DNA of 14,142 nt from CAMYKD01 sp041617155 (GCA_041617155.1 JBFJPL010000105.1:1-14142), one strand, 5' to 3'; shown: positions 1 to 6,773, counted from the first letter of the stretch. The notes: generated by a model not told the origin, from the letters alone. Made by a program: numbers and translations.

Positions 1-1
1 C

Positions 2-442
2 ACCATGGAAGACCTTCTCGAATGCATATTCGGCGAGATCGAAAGCGGCTCGGAACGGCTGAGGCGCCAGCAAACCAGGTTCGAGGACCTGGGGGACGGG
101 CACTACCGCTTAGACGCTTCGATGACGATCCGGCAGTTCAACGAGTTGCTCGGTTGCGACCTCAGCGACGACAGCTCGGAAACCATCGGCGGACTGCTGC
201 TCAGCCGGTGCGGCCAATTGCCACCCGAGGGAAGCCAAACGCATATCGACGGTATCGAGTTCACCGTGGTCTCGGTTTTGGCCCACCGGCTGGCCGAGCT
301 TTTCGTCGACGTATCGGCCAGGACGCCGCCGGCCGAAACGACGGCGCCGCAAGAAAACCAAGCCCCGCTGGATGCGACGGACGACGGCGATGCGCCGGAT
401 GACGCGGCATCCGCGCAGACCACCAAGTCCGCCGAGCCTTAA
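2..442 (+). CDS. CorC/HlyC family transporter, C-terminal part (5' end outside window)
   Basis: The reading frame is open from the window edge, and its first residues (TMEDLLECIFGEI) match the end of the second CBS domain of CorC/HlyC proteins, normally written LEDLLEEIxGEI. The ATG at 5 is therefore internal and not a start. About residues 20-105 fit the CorC_HlyC transporter-associated domain, with the usual pattern of a short beta strand, 'TIRQFNELLG', 'ETIGGLLLSRCGQLP' and a final 'IDGIEFTVV' strand. The last 40 or so residues are a low-complexity Ala/Asp/Pro/Thr tail with no recognisable domain. Family members are inner-membrane proteins linked to Mg2+ or Co2+ handling; the membrane (DUF21) part of this one is not visible. 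The stop codon lies 3 bases before the next transporter gene, so the two are almost certainly co-transcribed. The family call is firm; the transported ion is not known from sequence. Confidence 0.85.
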   Translation, partial: TMEDLLECIFGEIESGSERLRRQQTRFEDLGDGHYRLDASMTIRQFNELLGCDLSDDSSETIGGLLLSRCGQLPPEGSQTHIDGIEFTVVSVLAHRLAELFVDVSARTPPAETTAPQENQAPLDATDDGDAPDDAASAQTTKSAEP

Positions 443-445
443 GTC

Positions 446-1678
446 ATGGAAATTCTGATTGCAGTGCTGGTGATCTTGGTCTGTCTGGCCACCGAAGCGT
501 TCTTCTCGGGGTCCGAAATCGCCGTCGTGAGCGCCGACCGCATCAAGTTGCGGCATGACGCCGCGAACGGCTCACGCGGGGCGAAACTTGCGCTCAAGAT
601 GCTGGAAAACCCGGAATGGCTGCTGTCGACGACCCTTACGGGCACCAATGTCGCCGTCGTGACCAACACGACGGTCGCGACCGCGCTCGTGGTTAGCCTG
701 CTCGGCGAGAGCTACGGCTGGGTTGCCGTCATCGTTGTTGCACCATTGATCTGGATCTTCGGCGAGATTGTCGCCAAGAGCGTGTTCCAGCAGCGGGCCA
801 ATGACATCACGCCGGTCGCGGTGTTCGCGCTGCGTTTCTTTTCCATCTTGTTCTGGCCGATTCTCTGGACCTTCGCGATGATATCGCGGGGGCTGAGCCG
901 CGCCCTCGGCGGCCACGCAGAAAACCCCTTCACCCTGCGCGAAGAGATCCGGACGTTTCTCGAGATGTCGCCGGTGTCGGGCGATATCCTCCCCGAAGAG
1001 CAGACCATGATCCGCCGCGTTTTCGATTTCAGCGAGACCACGGCGGGTGAGATCATGGTGCCGCTGATCGACGTGGTCGGGATCGAGAGAGGCGCGAGCT
1101 GTGGCGAGGCGATCCGTTGCGCGGTCGAGTCGAAGCACAAGCGGTTGCCGGTCTTCGACGAGCGTATTGACCAAATCTCGGGATCGCTCAATGCCTTGGA
1201 CATTCTGTTGCAGGAGGACGACAAGCCGATCGAGCCATTCATCAGGCCGGTCGTATACGTCCCGGCGTCCAAGAGCATCGGGGAACTCCTCGTCGAGTTC
1301 AGCAAGAGCGAAGTCACCGTGGTCGTCGTCGATGAGTTCGGCGGATCCGAGGGCATCGTCATGCTCGAGGACGTTCTCGAAGAGGTCGTCGGCGAGCTGG
1401 AGGACGAGTTCGACGAAAAAGTCGCCGGCCAGCCGATGATCCGCAAAATCGACCGCAACCATGCGCTCATGAGCGCGCGCGTGGATATCGACACGATCAA
1501 CGACACTCTCGACCTGTCCCTGCCAGAGGGCGACTACGAGACGGTCGCCGGATTCCTGATCAGCCTGACCGGCGAAATTCCGGCGGTCGGCGACGTCATC
1601 AAGTACCAACAGATCACCTTCACGGTCACGCACGCCACGCAGCAGGCTATCCAGGAGGTCCGCGCGCGCTGGCAATAG
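446..1678 (+). CDS. CorC/HlyC family membrane transporter (DUF21-CBS-CBS-CorC_HlyC), variant ion-site motif
   Basis: This is a 410-residue inner-membrane protein of the CorC/CNNM group, which is tied to Mg2+ (and Co2+) export or homeostasis. The DUF21 membrane domain spans about residues 1-150 and starts with the family hallmark FFSGSE (19-24). Two CBS domains lie at about 198-318, with 'HKRLPVFDERIDQISG' (231-246) and 'LEDVLEEVVGE' (307-317). A CorC_HlyC domain at about 330-400 closes the protein. Length and domain order are normal. The family motif GNNxxN reads GTNVAV (66-71), and the motif GE(I/V)(L/V)PK reads GEIVAK (106-111), so an Asn and the Pro are replaced. These positions lie in the region that forms the ion site in CorC structures, so substrate or activity may differ. 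The start is 3 bases after the preceding stop, with only a weak ribosome site, which suggests translational coupling. The family is certain; the ion is inferred. Confidence 0.93.
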   Translation: MEILIAVLVILVCLATEAFFSGSEIAVVSADRIKLRHDAANGSRGAKLALKMLENPEWLLSTTLTGTNVAVVTNTTVATALVVSLLGESYGWVAVIVVAPLIWIFGEIVAKSVFQQRANDITPVAVFALRFFSILFWPILWTFAMISRGLSRALGGHAENPFTLREEIRTFLEMSPVSGDILPEEQTMIRRVFDFSETTAGEIMVPLIDVVGIERGASCGEAIRCAVESKHKRLPVFDERIDQISGSLNALDILLQEDDKPIEPFIRPVVYVPASKSIGELLVEFSKSEVTVVVVDEFGGSEGIVMLEDVLEEVVGELEDEFDEKVAGQPMIRKIDRNHALMSARVDIDTINDTLDLSLPEGDYETVAGFLISLTGEIPAVGDVIKYQQITFTVTHATQQAIQEVRARWQ

Positions 1679-1756
1679 CGCCGCGAGCCGGCCACCCGCG
1701 CATGGCAGCACCGGGTCCGGCAACACCTCCCGCAGCTTCACCGGACATGCTTTTCC

Positions 1757-1772
1757 TTGATAGATCGATCAA
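1757..1772. promoter_or_regulatory. Short dyad TTGAT-N6-ATCAA in transporter intergenic gap
   Basis: The 237-base gap between the second and third CorC-type genes holds no gene I can support. Its only visible structure is a perfect 5-bp inverted repeat with a 6-base centre, TTGATAGATCGATCAA. Its first six bases (TTGATA) also resemble a -35 element, but the hexamer 17 bases downstream (TAAGCC) is a poor -10. The gap is long enough for the third gene to have its own promoter. A dyad this short can occur by chance. Confidence 0.2.
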
Positions 1773-1915
1773 CTCTGGGTAAGCCTAGCCCTTGCGTGCC
1801 AAGCTCGCGGCATCTGAGCGGCGCTCGGAACCGCCGAATTGTCGGATCAGTGAGACCGCGGGAGCGTGGACCAGACGAAACTCTTTCAGCCGAAAACTGA
1901 CAAAATCCGACGAAA

Positions 1916-3226
1916 ATGGATAGCGTTCTCATCCTCACGCTCGGCGCGATCGTCGTGCTGCTCATATTCTCGGCCTTTTTCTCGGGCTCGGAGACGTCGC
2001 TCACCGCGGCATCTAAGACCCGCATGTACACCTTGGAACAGCAGGGCAGCCGCCGGGCGGCGCTGGTCAACCGTCTCTTCGCCGACAAGGAGCACTTGAT
2101 CGGCGCCATCCTGCTCGGCAACAACCTGGTCAACATCCTGGCTTCGGCGCTGGCCACGAGCGTGTTGATCGGGCTGTTCGGCGACGCCGGCGTGGCCTAC
2201 GCCACGCTGGGCATGACGCTGATGGTTCTGATTTTTGCCGAGGTGCTGCCAAAGACCTACGCTATCCACAACGCGGATCGTGTGGCGCTTGCCATCGCGC
2301 CGGTGATGCGTCCGGTCGTCGTCGTGCTGGGCCCGGTCACGGTGGCCGTGCGGGCGATCGTCCGCGGCACGCTCCGGCTGTTCGGGATCGAGGACGACTT
2401 GTCGTTCGACTCCGACCACAGCGAGGCCGAGTTGCGCGGCGCCATCGACCTGCACGCCGGCGGGAGCGAGGAGGTGCGGCACGAACGCGATATGCTGCGT
2501 TCGATCCTCGATCTGGCCGATGTCGCGGTCGAGGAGATCATGACCCACCGGCGCAACGTGGTCACGGTCGACGCCGACCAGCCGCCGGAGCGGATCGTCC
2601 AGGAGGTCCTGGATAGCCCCTACACCCGCCTGCCGCTGTGGCGCGGCACGAAGGACAATGTCATCGGCGTGCTGCACGCCAAGGCCCTGCTGCGCGCCGT
2701 CCAGGGCGAGGGCGGCGGCCTGGAAAAACTCGACATCGACGCGATCGCCAGCGAGCCCTGGTTCATCCCCGAAACCACCGACTTGCTGTCCCAGTTGCAG
2801 GCCTTCCGCAGCCGCCACGAGCACTTTGCCATCGTGGTCGACGAGTACGGCGAACTGCTCGGCATCGTCACGCTGGAAGACATTCTGGAGGAGATCGTCG
2901 GCGAGATCGCCGACGAGCACGACGTCGAGGTCGAAGGCGTGAGCCAGATCGAGGACGGCGCCTGCGTGGTCGAAGGCGGCGTGACGATCCGCGATCTCAA
3001 CCGCATGTTCGAATGGCGCCTGCCCGACGACGAGGCGGCGACGGTCGCCGGTCTGGTGCTGCACGAGGCGCGCCGGATCCCCGACGTGGGCCAGGTCTTC
3101 GTGTTCCACGGCTTCCGTTTCGAGATTCTGGGACGACACCGCAACCAGATTACCTCGATCAAGATCATGCCCCTGGTCACGGACCCCGGCGAGGACGCGG
3201 AAACCGCGGCGGCCAACCAAGAGTGA
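1916..3226 (+). CDS. CorC/HlyC family membrane transporter (DUF21-CBS-CBS-CorC_HlyC), canonical type
   Basis: This 436-residue protein is a canonical CorC/HlyC (CNNM-like) inner-membrane transporter. The DUF21 domain covers about 1-160 with FFSGSE at 21-26, LLGNNLVN at 66-73 and AEVLPK at 108-113. These are the Ser, Asn, Glu and Pro positions that are conserved around the Mg2+ site of the family. Two CBS domains follow at about 205-330, ending in 'TLEDILEEIVGEI' (319-331), and the CorC_HlyC domain lies at about 340-415. In related proteins the CBS pair binds ATP and gates transport. The ATG at 1916 is preceded only by an A-rich, weakly SD-like stretch. An earlier in-frame start is unlikely because the membrane segment already begins at residue 4. 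It is the third such gene in a row and is separated from the other two by a 237-base gap, so it may be separately controlled. Confidence 0.93.
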   Translation: MDSVLILTLGAIVVLLIFSAFFSGSETSLTAASKTRMYTLEQQGSRRAALVNRLFADKEHLIGAILLGNNLVNILASALATSVLIGLFGDAGVAYATLGMTLMVLIFAEVLPKTYAIHNADRVALAIAPVMRPVVVVLGPVTVAVRAIVRGTLRLFGIEDDLSFDSDHSEAELRGAIDLHAGGSEEVRHERDMLRSILDLADVAVEEIMTHRRNVVTVDADQPPERIVQEVLDSPYTRLPLWRGTKDNVIGVLHAKALLRAVQGEGGGLEKLDIDAIASEPWFIPETTDLLSQLQAFRSRHEHFAIVVDEYGELLGIVTLEDILEEIVGEIADEHDVEVEGVSQIEDGACVVEGGVTIRDLNRMFEWRLPDDEAATVAGLVLHEARRIPDVGQVFVFHGFRFEILGRHRNQITSIKIMPLVTDPGEDAETAAANQE

Positions 3227-3262
3227 GCGCAGCAAGATTGGCACTCGGCGCGGCCGGCAAGA

Positions 3263-3298
3263 CCTGGTCCGAAAACGGCCAGACCAGGGCGCTGGCCG
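3263..3298. promoter_or_regulatory. Two overlapping inverted repeats upstream of the Ada/AlkA gene
   Basis: In the 122-base gap before the Ada/AlkA gene two perfect 7-bp inverted repeats overlap. The first is CCTGGTC (3263-3269) with GACCAGG (3282-3288). The second is CGGCCAG (3276-3282) with CTGGCCG (3292-3298). In RNA the two stems would exclude each other because they share 3276-3288. They could be an operator for the downstream regulator, or a processing or termination hairpin after the transporter gene. No T-tract follows. A loose -10-like TATTCT lies at 3304-3309 without a convincing -35. Confidence 0.3.
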
Positions 3299-3333
3299 GC
3301 GGCTATTCTTGGCCCGACCCGAAGCGCCCCAGC

Positions 3334-3339
3334 GAGGAG
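3334..3339 (+). promoter_or_regulatory. Ribosome binding site that fixes a GTG start
   Basis: GAGGAG lies 9 bases before the GTG at 3349. The frame is open far upstream, but only this site combines a strong Shine-Dalgarno sequence with the start of recognisable Ada homology, so it decides the start of the Ada/AlkA gene. Confidence 0.75.
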
Positions 3340-3348
3340 CACCACGCC

Positions 3349-4884
3349 GTGGACCTGGACCCCGAAATCTGCGAACGCGCGCGCCTGGCGCGCGACGCCC
3401 GGTTCGACGGGCGGTTCTTCGTCGGGGTCCGGACCACGGGCAGCTATTGCCGGCCGATCTGTCCGGTGCGGCCGGCGAAGGCCGAGAACGTGCAGTTCTT
3501 CCCGACCGCGGCGGCCGCCGCGGCGGCCGGGTTTCGGCCCTGCCTGCGCTGCCGGCCCGAGGCGGCGCCGGGCACCGCGGCCTGGCGCGGCACCGCGGCG
3601 ACGGTTTCACGCGCCCTGCGCCTGATCGCCGAGGGCGCCTTGGACGACGGCACCGTGGCGCAGCTCGCCGAGCGTCTCGGTATCGGAGCGCGTCATCTCA
3701 CGCGGCTTTTCGTCCGGCATCTGGGCGCGCCACCGCAGGCCGTTGGCCGGACCCGCCGGCTGCTGTTCGCAAAGAAGCTGCTCGACGAGACCGACCTGCC
3801 TTTGGCGCAGGTCGCGCTGTCGTCCGGTTTCGGCAGCATCCGGCGTTTCAACGCCGTGTTTCGGCAAAGCTACAAGGCCACGCCGGGGGCCCTGCGCCAA
3901 GCCGCCCGGCGGCGCGGATCCGCCGGATCGCCCGGCCCGCTCTCGTTGCGCCTGGGGTTCCGGCCACCGTTCGACTGGCCGACCGTCGTCGGCTACCTGC
4001 GGGCGCGCGCGATACCCGGGGTCGAGGCGGTCGAGGCGGACTGCTATCGGCGCACCATCCTGATCGACAGCCAAACCGGCACCATCGCGATCCGGCCGGT
4101 GGGCGGCGCCAGCCAACTCGAGCTTCGCGTCGCCCACCCCGATTCCCGAGCGCTGTTCGGCATCGTCGAGCGGGTGCGCCGGCTGTTCGACCTGGACGCC
4201 GACCCGAGCGAAATCACCGATCACCTGCGGCAAGACCGCCGCTTGTCGGCCCTGGTCGGCGCGCGCCCCGGGCTCCGGCTTCCGGGCGCCTGGGACGGCT
4301 TCGAACTGGCCGTACGCGCGATTCTGGGACAGCAGGTCACGGTCAAGGGCGCTTCGACCCTGGCCGGCCGGCTGGCGGCGGCCTACGGCGAGCGCCTGGA
4401 TCCCGGCGCCGAACCGCAGTTGGGCCTGCTGTTTCCCACGGCCGAGCGGCTGGCCGTGGCCGAGCTTGCCGAAATCGGCTTGCCCAAGGCGCGCGCCGAC
4501 GCGATACGAGCCCTCGCCCGGGCGGTTTGCGACCGGCGGGTCCGCTTCGACAGCGCGCGCGGCGCCGATGGCCTGGCCGAGGCGCTCACTCAACTGCCGG
4601 GGATCGGCCGCTGGACCGCTGAGTATGTGGCGATGCGCGCGCTCCACGAACCGGACGCCTTTCCGGCCGACGATCTGGGGCTGCTGCGCGCCGCCGAAGA
4701 GCTTGGCCTGGCCACAACGCCCAAGGAGCTCATGGCGACGGCAGAGGCGTGGCGGCCGTGGCGGGCCTACGCCGCGGTTCATCTGTGGCACAGCGAGGCT
4801 GGAAAATCCCCGCGCAAAGCCGGCGCGCGCCGCGGCGCACCCCGAGAAACGGTACGAGGCGATGTACTACAGCCACATGGCTAG
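3349..4884 (+). CDS. alkA: Ada-N/AraC/AlkA fusion: methyl-responsive regulator and 3-methyladenine DNA glycosylase
   Basis: This 511-residue protein joins three modules. Residues 1-75 are the Ada zinc domain with the four cysteines C34, C38, C65 and C68 (YCRPIC ... CLRC). By homology with E. coli Ada, C34 aligns with the cysteine that takes methyl groups from DNA phosphotriesters and so activates the regulator. Residues about 85-190 form an AraC-type double helix-turn-helix. Residues about 198-310 match the AlkA N-terminal domain, and about 310-490 the HhH-GPD glycosylase fold, with the hairpin 'LPGIGRWTAEY' near 415-425 and an Asp pair at 441-442. The second Asp aligns with catalytic D238 of E. 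coli AlkA. The enzyme should remove alkylated purines such as 3-methyladenine from DNA and the protein should also control its own operon. The start is GTG at 3349. The gene overlaps the following ogt-type gene by 23 bases, so expression is coupled. This fused architecture is known in other bacteria. Confidence 0.92.
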   Translation: MDLDPEICERARLARDARFDGRFFVGVRTTGSYCRPICPVRPAKAENVQFFPTAAAAAAAGFRPCLRCRPEAAPGTAAWRGTAATVSRALRLIAEGALDDGTVAQLAERLGIGARHLTRLFVRHLGAPPQAVGRTRRLLFAKKLLDETDLPLAQVALSSGFGSIRRFNAVFRQSYKATPGALRQAARRRGSAGSPGPLSLRLGFRPPFDWPTVVGYLRARAIPGVEAVEADCYRRTILIDSQTGTIAIRPVGGASQLELRVAHPDSRALFGIVERVRRLFDLDADPSEITDHLRQDRRLSALVGARPGLRLPGAWDGFELAVRAILGQQVTVKGASTLAGRLAAAYGERLDPGAEPQLGLLFPTAERLAVAELAEIGLPKARADAIRALARAVCDRRVRFDSARGADGLAEALTQLPGIGRWTAEYVAMRALHEPDAFPADDLGLLRAAEELGLATTPKELMATAEAWRPWRAYAAVHLWHSEAGKSPRKAGARRGAPRETVRGDVLQPHG

Positions 4885-5380
4885 CCCGGTCGGCCGCCTG
4901 CTGCTGGCCGGCGACGAGTCGGGCCTGCGTTTGATCGGCTTTCCCCGCGACCGCACGAGCGGCGCACCGCGACTCGGGTGGCGCCAGGATCGCGAGCCCT
5001 TCGCCGAGGCGGTCCGTCAGCTCGGCGCCTACTTCGCCGGCGAGTTGACCGACTTCGACCTGGAGCTGGCCCCCCGGGGCACGCCGTTTCAGCTTTCGGT
5101 CTGGCGCGCGCTCAGACGGATCCCCTACGGCCAAACCGTGTCCTACGGCGAGCTGGCGCGCGCGATCGGCCGGCCAAGGGCATCGCGCGCGGTCGGCGCG
5201 GCCAACGGCAGCAACCCCCTGCCGATCGTGGTCCCCTGCCACCGAGTGATCGGCAGCACCGGCAAGCTGACCGGCTTCGGCGGCGGCCTCAAAACCAAGG
5301 CGGCCTTGCTGGCCCTCGAAGGCGTTCGCACCGGCGGTGCCGAAACTCAGGCACGGCTGCCGTTCGCAGCTCCGCCCTGA
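4862..5380 (+). CDS. ogt: Methylated-DNA--protein-cysteine methyltransferase (Ogt type)
   Basis: This 172-residue suicide enzyme transfers methyl groups from O6-methylguanine (and O4-methylthymine) in DNA to its own cysteine. The active-site motif is VPCHRVIG with the acceptor Cys at 126, followed by the usual 'TGFGGGLKTKAALLALEG' segment. Upstream, 'GTPFQLSVWRALRRIPYGQTVSYGELA' is the DNA-binding helix region of the family. Length is normal. The ATG at 4862 gives the typical 'MYYSHMASPVGRLLLAGDE' beginning and has ACGAGG two bases before it, a tight spacing; a second ATG at 4877 is the alternative. Its first 23 bases lie within the end of the Ada/AlkA gene. This protein supplies the C-terminal half that a full-length Ada would have and its fused neighbour lacks, so the pair is a split Ada plus AlkA. 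Confidence 0.95.
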   Translation: MYYSHMASPVGRLLLAGDESGLRLIGFPRDRTSGAPRLGWRQDREPFAEAVRQLGAYFAGELTDFDLELAPRGTPFQLSVWRALRRIPYGQTVSYGELARAIGRPRASRAVGAANGSNPLPIVVPCHRVIGSTGKLTGFGGGLKTKAALLALEGVRTGGAETQARLPFAAPP

Positions 5381-5418
5381 GGCGCCGGGGTCCGGGTCTT
5401 GCCCATCCCCGCGGTCGG

Positions 5419-5446
5419 TTGACCGCTTGTTGCAGTGCACTATAGT
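5419..5446 (+). promoter_or_regulatory. Sigma70-like promoter of the DUF2889 gene
   Basis: A -35 TTGACC (5419-5424) and a -10 TATAGT (5441-5446) are separated by 16 bases. Transcription would start near 5453 and give a leader of about 36 bases before the ATG at 5489. It is the best promoter match in the window. Confidence 0.6.
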
Positions 5447-5488
5447 GGCCGCTTGATACCCGCCTGCAACATCGCAACGAGAAGCGCC

Positions 5489-6037
5489 ATGCCCCTCTCC
5501 CCGACCGCCGAGCGCGAACGGCTCCACACGCGCCGCTACGATTTCGGTGGCTTCCGGCGCGAGGACGGTCTTTGGGATATCGAAGGCCATATGACCGACA
5601 CCAAGACCTACGCTTTCGGCAACCAACACCGGGGCGAGGTCCAAGCGGGTGAACCCCTGCACGACATGTGGCTGCGCTTGACCATCGACGAGAACTTCGT
5701 GGTGCAGGACATAGAGGCCGAAACCGATGCGGGTCCCTTTGCCGTCTGCCCGGCGATAACCCCGAACTTCAAGCGCATGGTCGGCGTCCGGATCGGGCAG
5801 GGCTGGCGCCAAAAGGTCCGCGAGCAGTTGGGCGGCGCCGAAGGTTGCACCCACCTAACCGAGATGCTGCAGGCCATGGCGACCGTGGCCTTTCAGACGC
5901 TCTACCCGGTGCTGAAACGCAAGGCGGAGGAGAATCCGCGGCCCGGACGCCCACCCTTGATCGATACCTGCCACGCCTTCAAAAGCGACGGCGACATCGT
6001 CAAGAAGGCCTGGCCGGATTACTACACCGGCACCTGA
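5489..6037 (+). CDS. DUF2889 domain protein, function unknown
   Basis: This 182-residue soluble protein matches the DUF2889 family across about residues 15-175. Recognisable family blocks are 'DGLWDIEGHMTDTKTY' (26-41), 'HDMWLRLTID' (58-67), 'CPAITPNFKRMVGVRIGQGW' (87-106), 'GCTHLTEML' (119-127) and 'LIDTCHAFKSDG' (157-168). Cys and His residues in these blocks (H34, H58, C87, C120, H122, C161, H162) could form a metal or catalytic site, but that is inference. There is no signal peptide or membrane segment. The ATG at 5489 was chosen because GAGAAG lies 4 bases before it and homology begins soon after. An upstream ATG at 5435 sits inside the promoter spacer. The gene stands alone between the repair pair and the J-domain/cobST group and has its own promoter. 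I cannot assign a function. Confidence 0.85.
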   Translation: MPLSPTAERERLHTRRYDFGGFRREDGLWDIEGHMTDTKTYAFGNQHRGEVQAGEPLHDMWLRLTIDENFVVQDIEAETDAGPFAVCPAITPNFKRMVGVRIGQGWRQKVREQLGGAEGCTHLTEMLQAMATVAFQTLYPVLKRKAEENPRPGRPPLIDTCHAFKSDGDIVKKAWPDYYTGT

Positions 6038-6119
6038 GGCGGCAAAGTCCCTAACGAAAATTAAGGCTTGGCATGGCAGACTGGCGCGTTGCGAATTCGC
6101 CAAATTCCCTGCGCCAGCC

Positions 6120-6148
6120 TTGCCAGGGCCAATGGCCCCAACCATACT
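6120..6148 (+). promoter_or_regulatory. Sigma70-like promoter of the J-domain gene
   Basis: A -35 TTGCCA (6120-6125) and a -10 CATACT (6143-6148) are separated by 17 bases. The predicted transcript start, 6-8 bases after the -10, falls at 6154-6156, on the ATG itself. The spacer contains a short GGCC-AAT-GGCC inverted repeat. The 117-base gap holding this promoter contains no gene. Confidence 0.45.
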
Positions 6149-6154
6149 CTAGAG

Positions 6155-6712
6155 ATGGCACGACAGACACCAGACGCGATCCACGAACCCTTCCGGCGCC
6201 CGCAGCAGGTCGAACGGCCGTGCCAGCATTCGGGCTGTACCGAGGAGGGCCTGCACCGGGCGCCCATGTCGCGTGACCGGCTTACGGATTACTACTGGTT
6301 TTGTTTGGAGCACGTCCGCGACTATAACTTGGCCTGGGACTATTTCGTCGGCATGAGCGAAGCAGAGATCGAGGCGCAGCGCCGGGTCGACACGGTTTGG
6401 GAGCGCCCCTCCTGGCGCCTGGGCAGCGACCTCGGCGAAGCCGAAAAAAAGGCCCGGGAAGAGTTGGACAAGCAATTCGGCGGTTCGCGGCGGTCGGGGC
6501 GCAATAGCGCCAAACCCAGAACCGAGGATGAAAAGGCCTTGGCCGTGCTCAATCTGCGACGACCGATCAGCTTTCCGGAGATCAAGGCGCGCTACAAGGA
6601 ATTGGTCAAGCGGCTACACCCGGACGCCAACGGCGGCGACAAATCAGCCGAGGAGCAAATGAAGCTGGTCAACCATGCCTATTCGACTCTAAAACACAGC
6701 TTCGTTCAGTGA
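6155..6712 (+). CDS. J-domain co-chaperone with N-terminal CxxxxC/CxxH motif
   Basis: This 185-residue protein has a C-terminal J domain (about 126-185) carrying the HPD tripeptide at 155-157 in 'RLHPDANGG'. That motif is what stimulates DnaK ATPase activity in the family. The N-terminal part has C23-x4-C28 and C50-x2-H53, a plausible zinc site, followed by 'DYNLAWDYF' and an acidic/basic helical linker. This layout, with the J domain at the end and no Gly/Phe region, is not that of DnaJ itself and suggests a specialised partner protein. The ATG at 6155 has no clear Shine-Dalgarno sequence; an in-frame ATG at 6068 would add 29 residues without family character. cobS begins 61 bases downstream. 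J-domain genes next to cobST recur in alphaproteobacteria as far as I recall. A role in assembling the chelatase is a guess from position. Confidence 0.85.
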   Translation: MARQTPDAIHEPFRRPQQVERPCQHSGCTEEGLHRAPMSRDRLTDYYWFCLEHVRDYNLAWDYFVGMSEAEIEAQRRVDTVWERPSWRLGSDLGEAEKKAREELDKQFGGSRRSGRNSAKPRTEDEKALAVLNLRRPISFPEIKARYKELVKRLHPDANGGDKSAEEQMKLVNHAYSTLKHSFVQ

Positions 6713-6720
6713 TACCCCGG

Positions 6721-6742
6721 GGCGGGCCCGGCTTGGCCCGCC
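6721..6742 (+). other. Perfect 8-bp hairpin between J-domain gene and cobS
   Basis: GGCGGGCC and GGCCCGCC pair perfectly around the 6-base loop CGGCTT, 8 bases after the J-domain stop codon. No T-tract follows, so it is not a standard Rho-independent terminator. It could stabilise the upstream mRNA, reduce read-through into cobS, or be a chance product of high GC content. Confidence 0.4.
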
Positions 6743-6773
6743 GACAAGCGTCCAGCAAAAACACGAGACCCAG

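Noticed and set aside
2638..3348. Open frame extending the Ada/AlkA gene upstream into the third transporter gene, giving about 748 residues
   Set aside because: The extension is Arg/Gly-rich out-of-frame translation of the transporter gene. The GTG at 3349 has a strong ribosome site and marks the start of Ada homology.
5383..5414. Possible terminator hairpin after the ogt-type gene (CGGGG...CCCCG with inner GGG/CCC)
   Set aside because: The stem has a 3x2 internal loop and no T-tract. Not convincing as a terminator.
5435..5488. Earlier ATG (5435) for the DUF2889 gene
   Set aside because: It lies in the spacer between the -35 and -10 elements, so it would not be on the transcript. The ATG at 5489 has a ribosome site.
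6091..6100. Perfect 10-bp palindrome GCGAATTCGC in the gap before the J-domain gene
   Set aside because: Too short to separate from chance, the flanks do not extend the symmetry, and it lies upstream of the predicted promoter.
6713..6773. Cobalamin riboswitch upstream of cobS
   Set aside because: The gap is only 61 bases, far too short for the roughly 200-base B12 element, and I see no conserved B12-box-like sequence.
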